NCBI RefSeq assembly: GCF_000466425.1
Contig: NZ_KE992088.1
Coordinates: 1 to 64,000, forward strand
Reading direction: 5' to 3'
Source: Capnocytophaga sp. oral taxon 863 str. F0517
Lineage (GTDB): Bacteria; Bacteroidota; Bacteroidia; Flavobacteriales; Flavobacteriaceae
Length of the DNA: 64,000 nucleotides
In this document: piece after piece, positions 55,137 to 63,173 of the stretch
How positions within the stretch are numbered: position 1 is the stretch's first letter
Layout of the letters: the number at the start of each line of letters is the position of its first letter
Notes under the pieces: model-generated
Database searches by the model: none
Told to the model about the DNA's origin: nothing
Seen by the model: only the letters and a program-made list of their open reading frames with translations
Made by a program: the position numbers and the translations under genes

Positions 55137-55985
55137 ATGAAAATACAATACTTTTCCGACTTACACCTTGAGTTCGAGGACAATCTCAACTGGATTGACA
55201 ACAACGCTATAGAGCGCGTGGGCGATATCCTAATCATCGCAGGCGACTTGTGCCCCTTCGTACAGCTCTCTCGTATGCTCTTCAAAAGCGAGATTGCCGA
55301 CCTATGTAGGGGCTACAAAAAGGTATTTTGGATCCCTGGCAACCACGAGTACTATATCTTTACCCACTCCTACGCCACTACTCGCTACGAACAACCGCTG
55401 AAGGAGATACGAAATCTCTTTTTAGTGGACAACTATATGGAGCGTATCGGGCGTACCCAACTGATTCTCTGTACGATGTGGAGCCATATCGGTAGGAAGA
55501 ATGCCGCTAAAATTAAGTATGGCATGAGTGACTTCCACTATATCACTGTACAGAACCCCGAAAAGGGAGAGGAGATAGACTCCCTACAGGTGGCTGACTT
55601 CAACGCTTTCAACAAGACGGCGGTTAAGTTCCTCAAAAAAGCCGTCAAAGCAGCTACTCAAGCCAAAAAGGCTGGAGAGATAGACCATATTATTGTAGCT
55701 ACCCACTACGTCCCTACCCTCAAGTACTACCCTGAGATGTATTTGGGCAGTGCCCTGAACGATGCCTTTGTCCTTGACCTGACTGATTTTATCGAGAAGA
55801 GCGCCATTGACTACTGGATCTATGGGCATCACCACTTCAACCAACCCGATTTCAGGATCGGTAACACCATACTGACCACCAATCAGCTCGGCTATGTGAT
55901 GCGCGAGGAACATGAAGCATTTGATTGGGGGCGATATATAGAGGTAGGGACGAATGGCAATTCGCTCATAAGTAACGAAAAGTGA
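55137..55985 (+). CDS. Calcineurin-like metallophosphoesterase
   Basis: The 282-residue protein has all five family motifs: FSDLHLE (D8, H10), IAGDLCPF (D37), IPGNHEYY (N69, H70), ATHYVPT and IYGHHHFN. It is expected to bind two metal ions and cleave phosphodiester or phosphomonoester bonds. There is no signal peptide. Substrate is unknown; cyclic nucleotides or nucleic-acid ends are plausible in this setting, with cREC and nuclease genes nearby. G+C is higher than in the flanking island genes, so it may have a different origin. Confidence 0.88.
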   Translation: MKIQYFSDLHLEFEDNLNWIDNNAIERVGDILIIAGDLCPFVQLSRMLFKSEIADLCRGYKKVFWIPGNHEYYIFTHSYATTRYEQPLKEIRNLFLVDNYMERIGRTQLILCTMWSHIGRKNAAKIKYGMSDFHYITVQNPEKGEEIDSLQVADFNAFNKTAVKFLKKAVKAATQAKKAGEIDHIIVATHYVPTLKYYPEMYLGSALNDAFVLDLTDFIEKSAIDYWIYGHHHFNQPDFRIGNTILTTNQLGYVMREEHEAFDWGRYIEVGTNGNSLISNEK

Positions 55986-56029
55986 AAAATTATATACAGA
56001 ATAAATAACCCATTAAAAATAAATTATTT

Positions 56030-57778
56030 ATGGCCAATCTAATATTAAAGCCTATTAAAGACTTCCAAAATTTCCATTTTTGGGTAAAGAATTACCAACG
56101 AGGCTACAAGTGGACAAAAGAGGAAGTTACACAGTTGTTAAACGACATCTACGAGTTTGAGCCTCAAAACGAAAATGAATTTTATTGCTTACAACCTATT
56201 GTCATCAAGGAGGATTCAGGCAAAAAAGAACTCATTGATGGGCAACAGCGTTGTACTACCATCTATCTTATCCTAAAATATTTAGGGAAAGATACATTTG
56301 AGTTAGATTACCAGACACGCGAGAAAAGTGCTGAGTTTATAAAAGAAATTGATTCTTTAGCTATTGCTGGAGAATGGAAAGACTGGGTGGAAGCCCTTCC
56401 TGATAAAGATAAAGATAAAGATAATGTAGATAACTATCACTTCTTTGAGGCTTACCGAACTATACAAGACTAGTTTGCTGATGAAAGTAGAGATAAAAAG
56501 CGTTTTTTAGATAAACTACTGAATAAAACTCAAGTCATTTGGTATGAAGTAGAGGGAAATATAGATAGTATAGAACTCTTTACACGTATCAATAGCCATA
56601 AAATACCGCTCACAGAAGCTGAACTTATCAAGGCTCTTTTCTTAATCAACTTAAAGAAAGGAACAAAACAATCAGAGGTATTACAACTTCAACAAAATGA
56701 GATAGCACAGCAATGGGATAGAATAGAAAATGAATTACAAAACAAAAACTTTTGGTATTTTATCTCCCATACAGCTCCTGGAGCAACTCGCATAGACAAA
56801 CTACTATCACTCTCTACTATTTTCAAAGATCCTGACAAAATTGGAGAACATGCCTTATTTTTTGCTTTTGAAAAAGATTTCAAAGACTCTCAAAAAGAGG
56901 CTTCCCAATGGGTAACTAACCGCTGGGGAGAGATAAAACATATTTTTCAAACATTCAAGGAATGGTATCATGATTTTGAACTCTATCACCTTATAGGATT
57001 ACTAATTCATTTAGGAGAAGATATAGATGATATTTTATCTGTAAAAGAAAAAAGTACTTCTAAAAAGGATTTCAAAAACCATATCAAAGAAAAAATTTGT
57101 AAAAAAATAGAAGATATAGGAGATATAAGAAAGGTTAGTTATAGTGAAAGTAGAGATAAAGCTAAAAATACTTTACTTATATTTAATATTATCTCTATTT
57201 TAAATTCAAAAGATGAAGTAAATCGTTTTCCTTTTTATCAATATCAAAACATAAATTGGGATATAGAACATATCCATGCTAAGGCAGATAATACTAAAGA
57301 GCAAAAAGATTGGTTAAAAGAATTTAAAGATTGGTTGTTACAAAGTCGAAATAATGAACTTATTGAAAAATATAGTGCTCAAATAGATGAGGCCTTAGCT
57401 GTTGAAAAGAATGATAATAAAGAGGAAGATCTTAAAGAAGAGGAAGATAAAATAGGAACACTTATTGAAGATATATATAACTATTTCTCTAATACTAAAG
57501 AAGAGGGAGAAGCATTCGATATTGATAATCTTTCTAACCTTGCTCTTTTAGATAGTAGTACCAACAGAGGTTATGGAAAAGCTCCTTTCCCTCAAAAAAG
57601 AACAACTATTATAAAAAAAGATGAGGAAGGTACCTTCATTCCACTATGTACCCGAAACGTTTTCTTAAAGTATTATTCGCCTCATACTAATAGCTTGCTC
57701 TTTTGGAGTGCTACAGATAGAAAAAATTACCTCGACAAAATAGAAGAAACCCTTAAAAATTTCAAAAGACATGAGTAA
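56030..57778 (+). pseudogene. DUF262-DUF1524 (GmrSD-like) protein interrupted by one amber codon
   Basis: The frame from ATG 56030 to the stop at 57776-57778 is continuous for 583 codons except for a single TAG at 56471-56473 (after YRTIQD). I followed every codon between 56474 and 57335 and found no other stop and no frameshift. The N-part has the DUF262 motifs NYQRGYKWT and LIDGQQRCTTIYL. The C-part has the DUF1524 His-Me-finger motif DIEHIHA and the family ending NLSNLALLDSSTNRGYG. GmrSD-type proteins are NTP-dependent nucleases, often against modified phage DNA. The break may be a point mutation, a base-call error or suppression. The next gene overlaps its end by 8 nt. Confidence 0.85.
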
Positions 57779-59936
57779 TAAAACAACATTTTTGAGCTTT
57801 GCACAAAACAAAAAAATAGAAATTCCAATCTTTCAAAGAGATTATGCCCAAGGACGAAATGACGAGACAACTGATAAAATTCGTAAGGATTTTGTTAGTA
57901 GCTTAATCGAAGCATTAGATAAAAATACACCTATTGAATTAGACTTTATCTATGGGAGAGAGGTAGATAATACCATTACATTAATAGATGGGCAACAACG
58001 CCTGACAACTTTGTTTCTGTTACATTGGTATCTTGCCCAACGAATTGGAAAAATAGATGCTTTTAAGAATATCAAGTTTAGCTATGCCACTCGTGATTAT
58101 GCCAAGGACTTTACCGCTAAACTTACTACAGGGGAAGATTTTAAAATAGATTTTACCCAAGTTACTTCCCAAGCTACTTTATCTACTGAACTAAAGGACA
58201 AAAATTGGTTCTATGACGATTGGCAACATGACCCTACTGTAAGTGGTATGCTCAATACACTTGATGAAATTCATAAGCAATTAAGAGACAAAACAATAGA
58301 ACATTATTGGTCTTTACTTGAGCAAGGTATCATTACTTTCTATTGGCTTGACTTAGAAGAACACCAACTTACCGATGAGCTTTACCTCAAAATGAATGCT
58401 CGTGGCAAACAGCTCTCTAAGTTCGAAAACTTCAAAGCCAGTCTGATAAAGCGTATTAATGATGAGCAATGGGAAAGTAAAGAGAAGGATGAAGAAACAT
58501 TCTCTTATAAAATGGACACTACCTATACTGATCTTTTTTGGAAATATAGAGGAGATGTGAATGTTATCGACTATGAGGTAACCAATTTCTTTGCAGGTAT
58601 GGCTATGATAGGTTATGTACTCAAAGAGAAAAATAGTGAAGCTCAACAAAAAAGAGCCCAAGAACTATTTAGTAATCCTCTTAGTGTAGTTGCAAGTGAT
58701 TTTTCAAAAGAAGATTTTGAACGTCTTGAAGAATTTTTAGATTTCTATAGTACAGTAGAAAATATTTCAATAAAGACAGATCTATGGAAATATTACAATA
58801 CAAATAACAAAAGAGGCTTTTTTGAAGAATTTATCAAAGATGAAAATAAAGGCACACAGAAAGCATATCGGGGAGCTACCTATAAGCAACGCGTTTTCTT
58901 TTATGCTATCACTAATCTTTTTATAAAGGTTAAGGATAATAAAGCAAAAGTAGAAGAGTTTATTCAGGTAGTCCGTAATATTATTGAAAATGAAGCTATT
59001 GATAGTGCAGAAACTTTTGCAGGAGCAATCAAGCTAATGCGAGAACTTTTGGAAGGTTCTCAGGATATTTATAGTTACCTTAGTAAAACTGCTATCCAAT
59101 CTAAGTTTGCTTCTTATCAAGTAGCACAAGAAAGACAAAAAGCAAAACGTATTGTTGCTGACAGTGAATGGAAAGAGACTATTTGGAAAGCGGAAAATCA
59201 CCCTATGTTCAAGGGGGATATTGGCTTTTTACTTCTTGAGACAGAAAATAACTTAGACCTCTTCAAAAAACGCTATGAAGTAGCCAAAGAAATGTTTGAT
59301 GAAAATGGTGTAAAAGGTAAATATCGAGAGAATGCACTCCTTTTACGAGCTCTGATTAGTAGACTTGATCATTGGAGCTTAGTTTGGAACTTAAACTTTG
59401 ATTCAAGTAGAGATAATTGGAAAGCATATATTCTAAAGACGGTGTATAAAGAAAAGGAAAATCGTATAACCAAACACTTTTTAACTTTATTAGACAATGA
59501 AGATAAGTTAGATGTATTTATTACAGAAGAACCTTCTTTACAGAAAAACAATGAAAACTTTGAATTATATAAGAAAACACTTAAAAACCTATATCAAACA
59601 GAGTTATTAATTGCTATTTGTGAAAAATGTTATCTACGATGGGAATCTGAAAATTATATTCTATATCCATACAATGGTCGCAAAGAACAGTTTAAGTATA
59701 TTGTTACTCATGAACGAAATGATAAATTAGCAAAAGCCATAGAGAAAGGTATCATTACCACAAAACAGCAGTTAGAAGTCAATGGAAAGAAAATTCCTTT
59801 CTTCTGGGGGTGGTCTGTTAGTTTTATCTATGATAATGAAGAATATTGGTACTATTACAATACAGATAAACCTAAAATCACCAAAAACGGACAGGATTGC
59901 ACCGAAGAAGCCATGCAGAAAATTTTCCTCCTCTAA
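57771..59936 (+). CDS. DUF262 domain protein, second of a tandem pair
   Basis: The 721-residue protein begins in an ATGAGTAA overlap with the preceding gene. DUF262 motifs are IPIFQRDYAQGR (about residues 18-29), LIDGQQRLTTLFLLHWYLA and LYLKMNARGKQLSKFENFKA. I do not see the DUF1524 EHI motif near the C-terminus, so it may lack the nuclease and act as the NTP-sensing partner. Overlapping DUF262 genes occur in defence islands as two-gene units. If the first gene is dead, this one may be inactive or work alone. Confidence 0.85.
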   Translation: MSNKTTFLSFAQNKKIEIPIFQRDYAQGRNDETTDKIRKDFVSSLIEALDKNTPIELDFIYGREVDNTITLIDGQQRLTTLFLLHWYLAQRIGKIDAFKNIKFSYATRDYAKDFTAKLTTGEDFKIDFTQVTSQATLSTELKDKNWFYDDWQHDPTVSGMLNTLDEIHKQLRDKTIEHYWSLLEQGIITFYWLDLEEHQLTDELYLKMNARGKQLSKFENFKASLIKRINDEQWESKEKDEETFSYKMDTTYTDLFWKYRGDVNVIDYEVTNFFAGMAMIGYVLKEKNSEAQQKRAQELFSNPLSVVASDFSKEDFERLEEFLDFYSTVENISIKTDLWKYYNTNNKRGFFEEFIKDENKGTQKAYRGATYKQRVFFYAITNLFIKVKDNKAKVEEFIQVVRNIIENEAIDSAETFAGAIKLMRELLEGSQDIYSYLSKTAIQSKFASYQVAQERQKAKRIVADSEWKETIWKAENHPMFKGDIGFLLLETENNLDLFKKRYEVAKEMFDENGVKGKYRENALLLRALISRLDHWSLVWNLNFDSSRDNWKAYILKTVYKEKENRITKHFLTLLDNEDKLDVFITEEPSLQKNNENFELYKKTLKNLYQTELLIAICEKCYLRWESENYILYPYNGRKEQFKYIVTHERNDKLAKAIEKGIITTKQQLEVNGKKIPFFWGWSVSFIYDNEEYWYYYNTDKPKITKNGQDCTEEAMQKIFLL

Positions 59937-59950
59937 ATTTTTTCTTAGTC

Positions 59951-59984
59951 GGTCATAGCTTGTCCAACATGAGCATTACCTTTG
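59951..59984 (+). promoter_or_regulatory. Island operator-promoter of the FtsZ-like/WYL operon
   Basis: GGTCATAGCTTGTCC (59951-59965), 11 nt, TACCTTTG (59977-59984), 24 nt before ATG 60009. The dyad differs from the cREC site at one base. Placement in front of a WYL regulator suggests autoregulation. Confidence 0.75.
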
Positions 59985-60008
59985 CACCGTAATCAAAAAT
60001 TAAAAACC

Positions 60009-60242
60009 ATGAATACGGTAAAAACAAACACTCTTAATGAGCAACTCCCCAAAGGGACGCTTATTTTAGGTATAGGCGGTGGAGGAGCTAATTTCTTGGA
60101 CTATGTACAGAAAAATAGCCCCCAGCCTATCCACTGTATCGCTTGTGATATAGGCAAAGGTTTTGCTGAGATTGACAAACGCATATGGGGACACCTATTA
60201 GAATCATTAACGACTAAAAACGAAGAATTATGGCAAAAGTAG
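60009..60242 (+). CDS. Short FtsZ/tubulin-like nucleotide-binding fragment
   Basis: From ATG 60009 (the frame opens upstream at 59982, inside the promoter) the product is 77 residues. LILGIGGGGANFLDYVQKN resembles the first strand, glycine loop and helix of FtsZ (VIGVGGGGGNAVNRM), followed by IHCIACDIGKGFAEID, which corresponds to the FtsZ strand IAVNTDAQAL. The G-box and T7 loop of a full FtsZ are absent, so it cannot be a complete GTPase. It overlaps the WYL gene by 13 nt. It may be a nucleotide sensor or a modulator; function is unknown. Confidence 0.55.
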   Translation: MNTVKTNTLNEQLPKGTLILGIGGGGANFLDYVQKNSPQPIHCIACDIGKGFAEIDKRIWGHLLESLTTKNEELWQK

Positions 60243-61153
60243 ATCAAATATTCCGTTTGGTACGGATTATCAAGGAATTAGAAAGAAACAAAGAGAATGG
60301 AGGACTTACCTATGAAGAACTTAGAGACCGCTTAGAGAAAACCCATGAGGGGGAATATGATGCAGGAAATTTGAGAAATGAAGAGGTCAACTTCAGTGAG
60401 AGGACTTTTCAGCGCGATCGAAAACTCTTAGAAGGACTATTCGAGGTGAACTTTGTCTATGAAAACAAAAAATGGCGCTTGGAAGAAAATGATTTTGCCA
60501 ACCGATATGCTTTCTTTGACAATATTCTCTTGGTGGATGCCTATCGCCGTACCCGCGAGCTTTCCAATATCCTCCTTTTCGAGCGACAACAGCACAGCTC
60601 GATGCGCTTTTTGGAGGATATCATCGAGGGTATTCAGCAGAATGTAACCATACGCTTTGTCTATACCAAATTTTGGGAGGGTACCCCTCACCAGCGCGAG
60701 GTAATCCCCTATGCAGTAAAGGAATACAAGCGCCGTTGGTACCTTATCGCCGAGGATTACCAAGGAAACGGACAGCTTAAGTCCTTTGGACTGGATCGTG
60801 TCTCCCAATTGGAGGTAACCGACACGAAAGTAGTACACCAAAATGTAGCTATTGGCACGCTTTTTGACAATGCTTTTGGGATTACCATCGCTCCCATGCA
60901 GGAGCCTGAAACGATTATCCTTTCCTTTGACCCTGATCAAGGGCAATATGTAAAGACCCTACCGCTGCACCACAGCCAACAAATTCTTGTGGATTGCGAC
61001 AAGGAAATACGCATCGGCCTAAGAATGGTACCTACCTATGACTTTGTAATGGAGATCTGTTCCCGAAGCCGTTATGTAAAAGTACTCGCCCCTGATCACT
61101 TAGCCCAACAGGTTAAGGAACTGCTCAAAGCAGGATACGAACAATATAATTAG
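60230..61153 (+). CDS. WYL-domain transcriptional regulator
   Basis: The 307-residue protein has an N-terminal winged-helix-like region (VDQIFRLVRIIKELE, FSERTFQRDRKLLEGLF) and a WYL domain near residues 135-215 (VIPYAVKEYKRRWYLIAED, FGLDRVSQLEV), with a C-terminal WCX-like extension (AQQVKELLKAGYEQY). WYL proteins bind nucleotides or nucleic acid and often control phage-defence loci. It starts inside the preceding short gene, so they are translated together. The operon promoter carries the dyad also found upstream of the cREC gene and the YD trio. Confidence 0.9.
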   Translation: MAKVDQIFRLVRIIKELERNKENGGLTYEELRDRLEKTHEGEYDAGNLRNEEVNFSERTFQRDRKLLEGLFEVNFVYENKKWRLEENDFANRYAFFDNILLVDAYRRTRELSNILLFERQQHSSMRFLEDIIEGIQQNVTIRFVYTKFWEGTPHQREVIPYAVKEYKRRWYLIAEDYQGNGQLKSFGLDRVSQLEVTDTKVVHQNVAIGTLFDNAFGITIAPMQEPETIILSFDPDQGQYVKTLPLHHSQQILVDCDKEIRIGLRMVPTYDFVMEICSRSRYVKVLAPDHLAQQVKELLKAGYEQYN

Positions 61154-61235
61154 ATAATTTGCCAATTTGTCAATTTGCCAATTATCTCATTGACTAATTG
61201 ACTCATTGACTCATTAGCTAATTGTCTCATTAACC
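61153..61235. repeat. Octamer-type array at the right edge of the island
   Basis: Units aatttgcc, aatttgtc, aatttgcc, aattatct, cattgact, aattgact, cattgact, cattagct, aattgtct: an 8-nt period instead of 7. It separates the WYL gene from the GSCFA gene. Confidence 0.65.
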
Positions 61236-61237
61236 CT

Positions 61238-62200
61238 ATGGATTTTACCACTAAAATAACGATTCCTCCCCTACCGGAGGCATGCCAACTTTCCTACAAG
61301 ACCCCTGTGATGAGCATGGGGTCTTGCTTTGCGGCACACCTACAGGAGAAGTTTGTCTACCACAAGCTACCTTTTTTCTCCCATCCTTTCGGCACGCTCT
61401 TTCACCCCTTGGCCATTGAGCGTAGCCTGGAGCGGGTATGCAAGGGGCAGACCTTTACCGAGGCGGATTTCTTCCTACAGGACGACCTATGGCTGTCCTT
61501 TGAGCTACATTCCCAATGGGCGAACCCCTCGCTTCCCGCACTCTTAGCCCAACTAAATCAGCAGATGGCCTCCCTACAAGAGGCACTTTCCCAGACGTCC
61601 CTTATAGTGATAACCTTGGGAACGGCTTGGGTATATGAGCATTTGGATACGGGCAATATCGTGGCCAACTGTCATAAGCAACCCCAAAAGATTTTCAGGA
61701 AAAAACTGCTCTCTTTGGCTGAGATAAAGACTTCTTTGGAGCACATCGTAGCCTTGGTACGAGAAAAACAGCCCGATATGAAGGTACTCTTTACTGTTTC
61801 CCCTGTACGGCACCTCAAGGATGGCGCCATGGAGAACCAGCTCAGTAAGTCGCTGCTTCTCTGTGCGATCCATGAGCTCTTGGGAACAGGCTACCCAAAG
61901 AAGGGGGATAACCTCTTCTACTTCCCCTCCTATGAGCTACTTATGGACGAGCTGCGAGATTATCGCTTCTACAAAGAGGATATGCTCCACCCCACCGAAC
62001 AGGCCGTACAGTATGTATGGGAGCGCTTCACCGAGACTTGTTTTACCTCTGAGGCACAGGCTCTTATGCAGGAAATAGCCAGTATTCAGCGCGCACTGGC
62101 GCATCGCCCCTTTAATCCCGAAGGGGAAAAACACCAACAGTTCCTCTCCAAACTCCAAGAGAGAATAAAAGCTGTGGAAGCGAAGATTAGTAACCAATGA
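61238..62200 (+). CDS. GSCFA domain protein
   Basis: The 320-residue protein carries the eponymous motif in VMSMGSCFAAH (G28-S-C-F-A32) and continues with FFSHPFGTLFHP, LIVITLGTAWVYEH and a C-terminal DMLHPTEQAVQYVWE, which resembles the catalytic Asp-His block of SGNH hydrolases. Many GSCFA proteins occur in Bacteroidota without known substrate. There is no signal peptide. G+C is clearly higher than in the island, so housekeeping sequence resumes here. Confidence 0.9.
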   Translation: MDFTTKITIPPLPEACQLSYKTPVMSMGSCFAAHLQEKFVYHKLPFFSHPFGTLFHPLAIERSLERVCKGQTFTEADFFLQDDLWLSFELHSQWANPSLPALLAQLNQQMASLQEALSQTSLIVITLGTAWVYEHLDTGNIVANCHKQPQKIFRKKLLSLAEIKTSLEHIVALVREKQPDMKVLFTVSPVRHLKDGAMENQLSKSLLLCAIHELLGTGYPKKGDNLFYFPSYELLMDELRDYRFYKEDMLHPTEQAVQYVWERFTETCFTSEAQALMQEIASIQRALAHRPFNPEGEKHQQFLSKLQERIKAVEAKISNQ

Positions 62201-62301
62201 TTAATGACTAATATATTGGCACATTTTTTGCGGTCATATCAATCAAAAAACATATACTCATCTCTCTTTTTATATTTTTTGCCCGAAAAAAAGTAAGAAG
62301 A

Positions 62302-62333
62302 TTTGCATAATTACAAGTTTATTCTTATTTTTG
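62302..62333 (+). promoter_or_regulatory. Promoter of the small ORF/DUF4230 unit
   Basis: TTTG (62302-62305), 20-nt spacer, TATTTTTG (62326-62333): consensus spacing, 23 nt before ATG 62356. From 62201 to 62301 nothing else is seen except a short heptamer tail. Confidence 0.75.
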
Positions 62334-62355
62334 CTCTATTAATTAAAAGAGTCTT

Positions 62356-62490
62356 ATGGATAAAGACAAAAGGATAGAGGATACTCAAAGTGATAAACTT
62401 AGAAGATTGGGAAATGTACCCAACCATGGGGACTTAGCTCTTAGCCTCCCTCCCTCATTCTGTAGCGCTCTAACCGATTATAACCCATGA
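62356..62490 (+). CDS. Small ORF overlapping the DUF4230 gene start
   Basis: ATG 62356 gives 44 codons (MDKDKRIEDTQSDKLRRLGN to the end FCSALTDYNP). Its TGA overlaps the ATG of the next gene as ATGA. It starts just after a consensus promoter. The overlap suggests translational coupling, and the ORF may be a leader or a genuine small protein. No family is recognised, and it may be non-coding. Confidence 0.4.
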   Translation: MDKDKRIEDTQSDKLRRLGNVPNHGDLALSLPPSFCSALTDYNP

Positions 62491-63104
62491 AAAAACTATT
62501 ATTAGGTTTGGCAATAGGTATTGTTGCCATGTTTGTACTACAATATTTCTTTAAAAAAGAAAAAGACGAGAGTGTGCTTACTGAAAACAGCTCCTTAATC
62601 GTCCAAGAGATCAAAAATGTAGGCAAGTTAGTCGTTACCGAAGGCTATTTCTCTGAGGTAATGACCTACCAAGATGCTAAGAAATACCTCAACAACTGGG
62701 TTTCCTTTGACAAAAAAGCTTTGGTGGTTATCAATGCCGAGGCTACTATCTCCTATGACCTACACCAGCTGCGCTATGAGATAGATGAGGCCAATAAGGT
62801 GGTACGCCTCTTGTATATCCCCCAAGAGGAACTCAAGATATACCCTAAGATACAATACTACAACCTTGAGGAAAGTTCCTTCAATCCCTTCACTGCGGAG
62901 GATCACAACAAGATCCAAAAGCGTGTCACAGAGGTCATTTCCAAGAAGATAGACCAGTCCTCCTTCCGCAGCAATGCCCGGGATCGCCTCCTTACCGAAC
63001 TCTCTAAAATCCTGATTCTCACCCACTCCATGGGCTGGAGGCTCGAATATACCGATACTGAGATAGAGACGGAAAGTGACCTGTTGTTACCACTTAAAAA
63101 ATAA
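62487..63104 (+). CDS. DUF4230 family membrane-anchored protein
   Basis: The 205-residue protein has one N-terminal transmembrane segment (LLLGLAIGIVAMFVLQYFF) and then the DUF4230 domain: LIVQEIKNVGKLVVTEGYFSE (key IKNVGKLV), SFDKKALVVINAEATISYDL and LYIPQEELKIYPKIQYYNL. The domain ends in a helical region (INAR DRLLTELSKIL). Topology suggests the domain lies outside the cytoplasm. Function of the family is unknown. The start codon overlaps the small ORF's stop. Confidence 0.85.
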   Translation: MKKLLLGLAIGIVAMFVLQYFFKKEKDESVLTENSSLIVQEIKNVGKLVVTEGYFSEVMTYQDAKKYLNNWVSFDKKALVVINAEATISYDLHQLRYEIDEANKVVRLLYIPQEELKIYPKIQYYNLEESSFNPFTAEDHNKIQKRVTEVISKKIDQSSFRSNARDRLLTELSKILILTHSMGWRLEYTDTEIETESDLLLPLKK

Positions 63105-63173
63105 TTTGCAATTTGCGTTATGTTCTAATTTTTTTTTCTATCTTTGCACCGTATTACATAAATTATTTTTACG

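Noticed and set aside
46338-61236. Integrative element or prophage
   Set aside because: No integrase, transposase, relaxase, phage structural gene, tRNA or att-like direct repeat pair was found at the edges; only arrays border it.
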